From positions 1 to 64,000 of the forward strand of contig CAZDLO010000008.1 of the NCBI GenBank assembly GCA_964506325.1: a stretch of 64,000 nt of DNA. Direction: 5' to 3'. Shown piece after piece: positions 19,018 through 26,428 of this stretch. The first letter of the stretch is position 1, and every line of letters begins with the position of its first letter. The notes below the pieces were generated by a model, which made no database searches, was not told where the DNA came from, and was given only the letters and a program-made list of their open reading frames with translations. The position numbers and the translations under genes are program-made. The DNA comes from CAINVV01 sp964506325 (GTDB lineage Bacteria > Bacteroidota > Bacteroidia > Bacteroidales > Prolixibacteraceae).

Positions 19018-20877
19018 TCAGAGGTAGTATCTCTGTTTCTTTTTGTGTTCTTCGTAATCGGCACGGGCTTTTTGGACCGTGTCAATCTCTGACACCTCGG
19101 CTATGGCTACTTCCCACCAGGCGTAACCGGGAACACCTTTGGTAAGACTTGTTTCAATGGTTATTACTGTTGTTTCAGTCCGGAGTTTTGCTTCTGCAAG
19201 GGCACCTTTCAGGGATTCTATACTGTTTGTTTCGATGACATAAGCCCCGAGGCTTCTTGCATTCTGCGCAAAATCAACAGGGAGTATATCTCCTGTCAGG
19301 AGTCCTGTCGATTCTTCACGATACCTGTATTTTGTGCCAAACCTTTGAGAACCTATGGATTGTGATAATCCTCCGATACTTGCAAATCCGTTGTTGTTCA
19401 ATAGGATAATGGTGAATTTGATCCCCTCCTGGATAGCAGTGACAATTTCATTGTTCATCATCAGGTAGTTGCCGTCGCCAACCATGACATAGATTTCGCG
19501 GTCCGGACAGGCCATTTTTGCCCCGATCCCGGCCGCAATTTCATATCCCATGGTGGAATAGCCATATTCAAGGTGAAATCCTTTGGGATCCCGGGTCCGC
19601 CAGAGTTTGTGAAGATCGCCGGGCAGACTGCCTGCCGCGCAAAGCACCACATCACGGGGTCCTGCGAAATCGTTGACTGCACCAACCACTTCACCCTGAT
19701 GGACAGGGCTTTCGCCCGATACTTTGTAAAACTGAGTAACCTGTAAATCCCAGTCGGTATTCATCAGGGCCACCCTGGACCTGTATTCACCGTCAACTTT
19801 GTAATCCTTCAGCAACACTGTCAATTCTTCGAGGCATGCTTTGGCATCACCTGTAAGGGCGAAGGCTGCATGCTTGAACGAATCAAATTCGGCTATATTA
19901 ATATTGATGAATTTTACGTCCGGGTTTTGGAAGGCAGTTTTTGAAGCCGTGGTAAAATCGCTGTAACGCGTACCAATGCCAATGACAAGGTCGGCCTCCC
20001 CGGTAATTTCGTTTGCACCCGGCGTACCTGTAGCGCCAACTGCCCCGAGATTGGAAGGGTGGTTGTAAGGCAGCGATCCTTTGCCGGCAAAAGTTTCTGC
20101 CACCGGAATGCCAGTTTCTTCCGCCAGTTTTTTCAGTATTTCGGTGGCATCGCTGTAGATGACGCCTCCCCCGGCGATAATAACCGGTTTTTTGGCCTGC
20201 CTGATCAGGTTAACCGCCTGCTGCAACAATTGGAGGTCAGGCCTTGGACGGGCAATTTTCCAGACCCTTTTGCTGAACAGCGCCACCGGGAAGTCGAAGG
20301 CCTCGGCCTGCACATCCTGTGGCAGGGCGAGGGTCACAGCTCCTGTTTCGGAAGGGGAGGTAAGGACCCTCATGACCTCGGGCAGCGAGGTGATCAGCTG
20401 TTCTGCCCTGTTGATACGGTCCCAGTATTTTGATACGGGCTTGAAGCAGTCGTTGACAGATATGTCCTGCGTGGATCCGGATTCAAGTTGCTGGAGGACA
20501 GGGGCTACATTTCTCCTGGCGAAAATATCGCCGGGAATGATAAGTACCGGCAACCTGTTGATGGTGGCGCAGGCGGCCCCTGTCACCATGTTGGTGGCGC
20601 CCGGACCTATGGAAGAGATACAGGCGAAGGTGCCCAGCCGGTTTTTCATCTTGGCATAAGCCATAGCAATGTGAACAGACGACTGTTCATTGCGCGTCAT
20701 AAAATAGCGGAAGTCGGTGTTTTGCATAAGTCCCTGTCCAACACCGGCCACGATGCCATGTCCGAATATCCCAACACATCCGGCAAAAAATGGCGCTTCA
20801 ATTCCATCCCGTTCAACGTACTGGTTCTTCAGAAAACTTACTACTGCCTGTCCTACTGTCAATCTAATTGTTGCCAT
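19018..20877 (-). CDS. iolD: 3D-(3,5/4)-trihydroxycyclohexane-1,2-dione hydrolase
   Basis: Thiamine-diphosphate enzyme of 619 residues that opens the inositol ring to give 5-deoxy-glucuronate. The ThDP/Mg-binding motif GDGNYLMMNNEIV and following NNNGFASIGGL are present. The N-terminal half has the acetolactate-synthase-like pyrimidine domain, and QYVERDGIEAPFFAGCVGIFGHG is typical of IolD. Length and neighbours (iolB upstream, iolA downstream) fit. About 137 bp separate it from iolA, with no terminator seen. Confidence 0.94.
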   Translation of the reverse strand: MATIRLTVGQAVVSFLKNQYVERDGIEAPFFAGCVGIFGHGIVAGVGQGLMQNTDFRYFMTRNEQSSVHIAMAYAKMKNRLGTFACISSIGPGATNMVTGAACATINRLPVLIIPGDIFARRNVAPVLQQLESGSTQDISVNDCFKPVSKYWDRINRAEQLITSLPEVMRVLTSPSETGAVTLALPQDVQAEAFDFPVALFSKRVWKIARPRPDLQLLQQAVNLIRQAKKPVIIAGGGVIYSDATEILKKLAEETGIPVAETFAGKGSLPYNHPSNLGAVGATGTPGANEITGEADLVIGIGTRYSDFTTASKTAFQNPDVKFININIAEFDSFKHAAFALTGDAKACLEELTVLLKDYKVDGEYRSRVALMNTDWDLQVTQFYKVSGESPVHQGEVVGAVNDFAGPRDVVLCAAGSLPGDLHKLWRTRDPKGFHLEYGYSTMGYEIAAGIGAKMACPDREIYVMVGDGNYLMMNNEIVTAIQEGIKFTIILLNNNGFASIGGLSQSIGSQRFGTKYRYREESTGLLTGDILPVDFAQNARSLGAYVIETNSIESLKGALAEAKLRTETTVITIETSLTKGVPGYAWWEVAIAEVSEIDTVQKARADYEEHKKKQRYYL

Positions 20878-20922
20878 CTTGATTCGTTGTCAGAAAGTTT
20901 TTATTGGATCTTTTTCAATTTT

Positions 20923-21819
20923 TTACAATTCCCTGTTCATTTCTACCGTTACCATAGGTATCCTTTCGTCCATCCCCTTCCAGGTTCCATAAATCCATTT
21001 GTGGTCTGGATCATCTGTGCTGGCCAGGCTCTGGTCACTTCCGGCTAAAAAATTGAGGTAATAAACATTGTATCCATGACCTGCGATGACGGGGTGATAT
21101 CCTTCCGGAACAAGCACCACATCGTTGTTGCGGGGTTCAGCAATTTCATTCAGACTCCGGTCATCGTTGTATATTTTTTGAAGTGCGAACCCTTGTTTCT
21201 TTTCGGTTTTGTAGAAGTATATCTCTTCGAGTCTGGCTTCGAGGAGTTTTCCGGTTTCAGGATCCAGCTTCCTTACATCGTGTTTGTGGGCAGGAAATGA
21301 ACTCCAGTTTCCTGAAGGAGTATATACTTCGACACACACTAATCTGTTGCAGGGCGATCCAGGGGGCAATAACCTGTTAATCTGACGACTGGCATTATCA
21401 CCTCCGCGATATTCAATCCCCATGTTCACCACATCAGCAGGAGTTACGAAATGAGCAGGGAAATCCTCTTCAGCGGCACACCAGCCGCATGCCATATCCA
21501 GTGAATTTCCAACAGGGGTGATTTCGAATTTTGTATTTCGGGGAAGGTACAATGCATGTGGAAGACCACTGAAAACATCTGTTCTTCCATTGGTTGTTTG
21601 CCAGTTTCCCTTGGATGTTTCTGCCGAAAAATTTCCTCCGAGCAGAACAAACAGGTATTCATTGTTTCCGGTTTCTCCAACCCACTTATCTCCTGACATC
21701 AGGGTTCTGGCCGAAAAATTCAGATGATCCCATCCCGCATCATTTGATGTAATGGATTGGTATACTCCCTTTTCCGAAGCTGGTTTAACCAGTAAATGGC
21801 AATTTTTATCTCTGTTCAT
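20923..21819 (-). CDS. iolB: 5-deoxy-glucuronate isomerase
   Basis: Cupin-fold isomerase of 298 residues converting 5-deoxy-D-glucuronate to 2-deoxy-5-keto-D-gluconate. Diagnostic stretches are NWSSFPAHKHD (metal-binding histidines), LEEIYFYKTEKKQGFALQ and VLVPEGYHPVIAGHGY. It is 45 bp upstream of iolD and 36 bp after the transaldolase-like gene. Its product would normally go to the IolC kinase, which is not encoded in this operon. Confidence 0.94.
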   Translation of the reverse strand: MNRDKNCHLLVKPASEKGVYQSITSNDAGWDHLNFSARTLMSGDKWVGETGNNEYLFVLLGGNFSAETSKGNWQTTNGRTDVFSGLPHALYLPRNTKFEITPVGNSLDMACGWCAAEEDFPAHFVTPADVVNMGIEYRGGDNASRQINRLLPPGSPCNRLVCVEVYTPSGNWSSFPAHKHDVRKLDPETGKLLEARLEEIYFYKTEKKQGFALQKIYNDDRSLNEIAEPRNNDVVLVPEGYHPVIAGHGYNVYYLNFLAGSDQSLASTDDPDHKWIYGTWKGMDERIPMVTVEMNREL

Positions 21820-21855
21820 GATTTGTCAGTTTCCGAATATACTCCTCTACATAAA

Positions 21856-22944
21856 CTAAACAATCATCAATTCCCTGATCGTTGCAATCACATTGGTGGT
21901 AGCCTGGCAAAACTGGTTCAAGGTCCTTACAGTGGCACCATATCCATCAAATTCATCCACTGTCAAACCATTTTCATCGTAAGCGCGCCGGAAATCCACG
22001 AATTTTTTCTCCAGTTCAGCGATGATTTTCTCAGGTACGGGTGTATCCATCCTGTTCTCCACCGTCACATCTGAAGCATTGTATCTTTGCTGCCATTGCC
22101 ATGGCGGAGAGATCACTACATCGCCGCCGATGAACTCCGACCAGTGATAATGATTTCTGAATGCTGCACTCAACAACCTCAGCCTGTATCCTCTTTCGCG
22201 GTAAATCTGGTAGGCTTTCTTCATAACAGCTACACCTGCCAAATCAAAAATCTCAGGGTTGGCAATGATGTTTTCCTTTTCTGCCACTGCCTTCAGTAAG
22301 TCATCCAGTCTTCCTACCATGATAGTACAGACAGGTCCCATCGTACTGATGTCCTTTCCTTCCTTTTCCCGACGAACCAAACCACGTTCAACCGCTTCTG
22401 CCACAGCAATGGCCTGTGCAACAGTAAAACTTACAGTGGCATTGATGCTGATACCCAGGTAGGTTGCCTCTTCAATAGCTATTACGCCGGCTTTTGTTAC
22501 AGGTATCTTGACAATGATATTCGGTCCAAGTTCGTTGAAATGTACTGCCTGGCGGAGTATCTTTTCCGGATTACGGTAGTACCTTGGATCTGTCTGGATG
22601 GACAGTCTTCCGTTCTTGCCTTTTTCCTGAATAAATATTGGCATTAATAGCGGTGCTGCCTTCCCTGACATTTCCTCAATTAGCAACCAGGCAATTTCAT
22701 CTTCAGTGGCGGTTGGATTTTCAAGGATTATCTGTGGGATTCTTACCTTCCAGGTATCCCATTCCTGTTTTAAAACACTATTGACAATCACCGGATTACA
22801 GGTCGCACCGAGCGCTCCGTGTGAAATCGATTTTTTCAGTTCCTCAATTGCACACGAATCATTCCAAAGTACAGTCGGGGTTGTTTGCGTCATCTCGTGC
22901 AGTACACTTTTGTAAGCACTGTTATGTGTTGATTCTTTTTCCAT
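21856..22944 (-). CDS. transaldolase-family protein in the inositol operon
   Basis: A (beta/alpha)8 transaldolase-family protein of 362 residues. Recognisable active-site positions are Asp29 (WNDS), Asn50 (ATCNP), the Schiff-base Lys146 (IIVKIPVTKAG) and Thr170 (NATVSFT). Where transaldolase B has Glu96, this protein has Gln117 (GRLSIQTD), as in fructose-6-phosphate aldolase. The operon lacks iolC and iolJ. A DHA-transferring or DHA-releasing enzyme acting on unphosphorylated 2-deoxy-5-keto-gluconate would give malonic semialdehyde for IolA directly. That role is inference; a pentose-phosphate transaldolase is the plain alternative. Confidence 0.8.
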   Translation of the reverse strand: MEKESTHNSAYKSVLHEMTQTTPTVLWNDSCAIEELKKSISHGALGATCNPVIVNSVLKQEWDTWKVRIPQIILENPTATEDEIAWLLIEEMSGKAAPLLMPIFIQEKGKNGRLSIQTDPRYYRNPEKILRQAVHFNELGPNIIVKIPVTKAGVIAIEEATYLGISINATVSFTVAQAIAVAEAVERGLVRREKEGKDISTMGPVCTIMVGRLDDLLKAVAEKENIIANPEIFDLAGVAVMKKAYQIYRERGYRLRLLSAAFRNHYHWSEFIGGDVVISPPWQWQQRYNASDVTVENRMDTPVPEKIIAELEKKFVDFRRAYDENGLTVDEFDGYGATVRTLNQFCQATTNVIATIRELMIV

Positions 22945-22980
22945 TATTTTTTTATAATTGAAGTTTTTTAGTCAAAACAG

Positions 22981-23331
22981 TTACCAGAATAAGAAATAGA
23001 GCACTCCCAGGATCCCTGCAATGCCGATGGCAGCGATATTGAATGTGTCCGTGGTTTTGAACATGGATCGTTCGATGATGAGACCGCCATCATCCATGGT
23101 CTTGTGTGTGGTATTTAAAATCAGGATAACCCCTATCAATAAAAATCCTGTCACCAGCACGTATATTGCCTCAAGGGCGAGATTGGCCATCGGCACCACA
23201 AAGAAGGCCGCAACAATTCCAACCAATGCCGAAATGGAAATAATCCTCCAACCCAGCCTGACGGTCTTTTTCCTGGCCACCTGGTCAGCATATACATTCT
23301 CAATGTTGTGTGATTTGTATGATGAATACAT
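22981..23331 (-). CDS. detached C-terminal segment of the Na+/solute symporter
   Basis: A 116-residue membrane protein with three hydrophobic segments and a C-terminus (SMFKTTDTFNIAAIGIAGILG, ending YFLFW) that matches the usual end of Bacteroidota sodium:solute symporters. The preceding frame ends 32 nt inside this ORF without such an end. It is most simply the missing C-terminus separated by a +1 frame change between about 23300 and 23335. Its own ATG at 23331 could allow reinitiation and a two-piece transporter. Confidence 0.6.
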   Translation of the reverse strand: MYSSYKSHNIENVYADQVARKKTVRLGWRIISISALVGIVAAFFVVPMANLALEAIYVLVTGFLLIGVILILNTTHKTMDDGGLIIERSMFKTTDTFNIAAIGIAGILGVLYFLFW

Positions 23332-24757
23332 ATCCTATTCTGAGTATAAATGGCATTTCGGGACTGATGATCTTGAACACTATCCCCATGGGGATGGTGA
23401 GCAGGGCAACCCAAACCGCGGCATTTGCCTTTGACTGGCGCCAGAAAAGACCGCAAAAGAAGATGAGGAACTCACCGGGATAAATATACCCCGTATATTC
23501 CTGAATGTACTGGTAGGCCTGGTCCAGCGTGCTAAGCTGAGGTGCAACACAGGTGGCAATAATCAGGGCGATCAGTGCCACAATTCGTCCTACCACCACT
23601 AGTTTACTGTCTTCGGTGTTTTTGCGGAGGTGAGCCTTGTAAATATCCATGGTAAACACTGTTGAAACACTGTTGACTATGGAGCTGAGTGCTGAAACCG
23701 CCGCTGCTGCAATGGCTGAGAAGGCAAGTCCCTTGATACCCACAGGTACTATATTGCTCAAAAGCCAGGGATAAGCCTCGTCAGATTTTGCCAGGTCTGC
23801 CCCGAGGGCAAAAGCAGCAATCCCGGGCAATACCACCAAAACCGGGATCAACAGCTTGAGATAGCCGGCAAAAACCACTCCGTACTGCGCCTCTTTCAGG
23901 CTCTTTCCGGCCAGTCCGCGCTGAATAATGAACTGGTTGAATCCCCAGAATGCCATGTTGGTCAGCCACATAGAGCCGAGTACAACACCCAGTCCGGGCA
24001 GGTCTGAAAATGCATCTTTTTTTCCTCCGGCACCGTCCGGCACGAATACTGTTGCTTTCTCAATGATCATGTGGAATTTCTGCGGCGCTTTATCAAGGAG
24101 TTCACCAAATCCCGCGAAGAAGCCATGGCCATCACCCAATGCGCTTACTGCCAGGAAAGTAGTTACCAATCCGCCAAAGATCAGTACAATAACATTGATC
24201 ACATCGGTCCAGGCGATTGCCTTCATGCCACCCCACAAGGAATACACCGCTGAAAAGAAGGCAAATCCGATGATGCCATAAACCATCGGGACACCGATGA
24301 TTCTCTCCATGGCCAGTGCCCCGAGATACAGGACAGCTGTCATGTTGACAAAAATATAGACCAATACCCAGAAAACAGCCATAATGGTGCTGACCCTTTT
24401 GTCGTAGCGCTGGGAAAGGAACTGAGGCATTGTGTAGATTCCCTTCTGTATGAATACAGGAAGAAAATATTTGGCCACGAAAATAAGTACAATGGCGGCT
24501 ATCCATTCATAGGCTGCGATGGCAAGGCCGACTGCATATCCTGAACCAGACATGGCGATAAAGTGCTCGGCTGAAATATTGGCAGCCAAAAGGGCGGCAC
24601 CAATCGTCCACCAGGGAAGTGACCGGCCTGCCAAAAAATAATCAGAAGTGGTTTTCTGCTCGCCTTTTTTGGTTCTGGAGACCCACAAACCAACAAAAAC
24701 AATGATGGACGCATAAACAAGAAAGACGACCCAGTCGATTGTAGTAAACTGCTTCAT
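23300..24757 (-). CDS. sodium:solute symporter (SSS family), truncated frame
   Basis: Inner-membrane Na+-coupled symporter, first gene of the inositol run and probably the myo-inositol importer. The 485 residues contain about 12-13 hydrophobic segments. SSS signatures include GRSLPWWTIGAALLAANIS, YSLWGGMKAIAWTDV and the AAAAVSALSSIVNSVSTVFTMD sodium-site region. The frame stops after GYVFIIQITQH, short of the family's normal C-terminus, which is encoded in the overlapping next ORF. No homopolymer explains the break. It is divergent from an AraC regulator. Confidence 0.88.
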   Translation of the reverse strand: MKQFTTIDWVVFLVYASIIVFVGLWVSRTKKGEQKTTSDYFLAGRSLPWWTIGAALLAANISAEHFIAMSGSGYAVGLAIAAYEWIAAIVLIFVAKYFLPVFIQKGIYTMPQFLSQRYDKRVSTIMAVFWVLVYIFVNMTAVLYLGALAMERIIGVPMVYGIIGFAFFSAVYSLWGGMKAIAWTDVINVIVLIFGGLVTTFLAVSALGDGHGFFAGFGELLDKAPQKFHMIIEKATVFVPDGAGGKKDAFSDLPGLGVVLGSMWLTNMAFWGFNQFIIQRGLAGKSLKEAQYGVVFAGYLKLLIPVLVVLPGIAAFALGADLAKSDEAYPWLLSNIVPVGIKGLAFSAIAAAAVSALSSIVNSVSTVFTMDIYKAHLRKNTEDSKLVVVGRIVALIALIIATCVAPQLSTLDQAYQYIQEYTGYIYPGEFLIFFCGLFWRQSKANAAVWVALLTIPMGIVFKIISPEMPFILRIGYVFIIQITQH

Positions 24758-24857
24758 AAGTAATTAAATCAGGTTTTCATAAGTATTCTGAACAGAAATG
24801 ATCCAAAAGAAAGGTTACATTATGTACATATCTTTATATCAATTCTATTTTATAAAC

Positions 24858-24882
24858 TTATTTGGTTATTTGGATATTTTGG
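24858..24882. repeat. tandem TTATTTGG repeats in the iol/AraC divergent region
   Basis: Two exact tandem copies of TTATTTGG (24858-24865 and 24866-24873) and a degenerate third (ATATTTTGG, 24874-24882) lie between the symporter and AraC genes. Direct repeats are the usual half-site arrangement for AraC-type proteins. A separate hairpin, AATGCT/AGCATT, lies at 24938-24954. Confidence 0.45.
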
Positions 24883-24886
24883 TGAT

Positions 24887-24894
24887 CAAACATA
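24887..24894 (-). promoter_or_regulatory. candidate -7 box for the inositol operon
   Basis: TATGTTTG on the minus strand matches TAnnTTTG exactly and sits next to the tandem repeats, 130 bp before the symporter ATG. The -33 element is unclear. Confidence 0.4.
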
Positions 24895-24996
24895 ATAATG
24901 ATTTTATCTTCCCGCTTTTGCAATTTTGACCACATATAATGCTATTTTAGCATTTTTAAACTTTAAATTTATTATTCTGCTAATACCAGAGACCCC

Positions 24997-25962
24997 ATGA
25001 AACCTTTCTTCCAGAAACTTGAATCATTGCCTTCCCAGTCTGTGATATTCTTCGATGAGGAGAAACCACATTTCACGGTACCATGGCACTTTCACCCTGA
25101 AATTGAGATACTGTTTGTTGTCAAGAGTTCGGGCACCAGTTACGTGGGCGACGGAATCAGGCGATTCAGTGACGGGGAGATCAGCATAATAGGGGAGAAC
25201 GTTCCGCACTGGTGGAAGAGTGACAGCAAATATTTCGAGGGAAAGTCCAAATCGGGCATGAAGGCACTGATCATTCAGTTCGACAGGGAAATATTCAACA
25301 CCAACTTCATCAATCTCCCGGAGATGACTTCCATCAAGGAGTTACTGGTCAAATCGCAGCGGGGAATACAGTTTACCGGCAAGAGCAGGAAGATATTCGG
25401 CGAACAGATCGCAAAGATATTTGAGCTTTCAGGTATCAGGCGGATCACCGAACTGATTATTCTGCTTGACATGATGGCAGCAACAAAGGAATACAGGTAC
25501 CATGCCAGCCTTGGTTATTCAAAATCGATCAATACTTTTGATTTTTACAGGTTCAATAAAATCCATGAGCATATCATCCTCAACCTTAACAAACCTATCA
25601 CGCTGGATGATGTGGCCGGCATTGCCAATATTTGCCCGACAGCTTTCTGCAGGTATTTCAAAAAGCACACAGGCAAGACCTTCTCATCCTTTCTCAACGA
25701 AATCCGGATCGGACATGCCTGCCGCATGATGCTGACCGAGAATATTACAATCTCATCTGCCAGTCTTGAAAGCGGATTCAACAATTTGTCCCATTTCAAC
25801 GACCAGTTCAAAAGAGTCATGAAAATGACACCTTCTGCCTACCTGTCTGCCTACAAGAATGAGGGGAAAGAAATTTTGAATGAAAATCTTTTCAATGATT
25901 CGGTGTTGACCCAGGAATGGGACGATCCCCTGTTCTGTCATGAACAGGCCAATGTTTTCTAA
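24997..25962 (+). CDS. AraC-family transcriptional regulator
   Basis: A 321-residue regulator. The N-terminal cupin sensor domain carries WHFHPEIEILFVVKSSG and the ENVPHWW motif. The C-terminal double helix-turn-helix of AraC type has LDDVAGIANICPTAFCRYFKKHTGKTF and the diagnostic SGFNNLSHFNDQFKRVMKMTPSAYL. Divergent orientation from the inositol operon suggests it controls that operon in response to inositol or a catabolite, which is inference from position. Confidence 0.93.
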   Translation: MKPFFQKLESLPSQSVIFFDEEKPHFTVPWHFHPEIEILFVVKSSGTSYVGDGIRRFSDGEISIIGENVPHWWKSDSKYFEGKSKSGMKALIIQFDREIFNTNFINLPEMTSIKELLVKSQRGIQFTGKSRKIFGEQIAKIFELSGIRRITELIILLDMMAATKEYRYHASLGYSKSINTFDFYRFNKIHEHIILNLNKPITLDDVAGIANICPTAFCRYFKKHTGKTFSSFLNEIRIGHACRMMLTENITISSASLESGFNNLSHFNDQFKRVMKMTPSAYLSAYKNEGKEILNENLFNDSVLTQEWDDPLFCHEQANVF

Positions 25963-25986
25963 GGGATCAGAAGCTTGTGAATGGCT

Positions 25987-26268
25987 TCACAGCGTAAAGT
26001 TGTAGACGACACCCAGGATATACCCGGTTCCCGCACTGAGCCACGGAAATAGTGAGTAGTCCCCCCTGAGGCCAATACTGGTGCGCTCCAGGGTGCTGTT
26101 GTTGGTCATGGTCTATATTTCCCCGACAAGGCCAACGGTGGCAGCCTTGATTTTCTTTGTGGCGAAAAGGTCGATCCAGGTCCGGGTATCTGTCTCCCGG
26201 GCAGAAATGCTGCTGACTCCGCTAAAGATCAAAAATGAGATATAAATGATTGTCTTGTAAAATCTCAT
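25987..26268 (-). pseudogene. decayed outer-membrane beta-barrel gene (DUF2490-like)
   Basis: A 94-codon frame starts with a normal signal peptide (MRFYKTIIYISFLIF) and then reads RETDTRTWIDLFATKKI, as at the start of DUF2490-type barrels. An in-frame TAG at 26113-26115 falls where an aromatic residue would be expected (GEI*TMTNNST). Beyond it, the frame continues with barrel-like sequence (ERTSIGLRGDYSLFPWLSAG) and jumps to a terminal VVYNFTL. It is therefore a remnant with one nonsense mutation and a large internal deletion. Confidence 0.65.
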
Positions 26269-26355
26269 ACCTGAAATACTATCCCGGCGCAATTTTTCGC
26301 CATAAAAAGATGCAAGTTTATTGATTATTTCATCTTTTTTTGATCCCTGAAATTA

Positions 26356-26372
26356 TTTAGACTGATTCTAAA
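26356..26372. promoter_or_regulatory. Fur/PerR-like palindrome, copy 3
   Basis: TTTAGACTGATTCTAAA has one mismatch from the palindrome seen at 10308. It lies 88 bp upstream of the decayed barrel gene and could have been its operator. Confidence 0.35.
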
Positions 26373-26428
26373 ATACTGAACTGTACCCGGTTCTGGCAGC
26401 GCTTCTCAGTATTTCAGATTCCCTCCCG

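Noticed and set aside
23151..23456. 101-codon minus-strand frame spanning the symporter break
   Set aside because: Its translation lacks membrane-protein character and does not bridge the two symporter pieces; it is a shadow frame.
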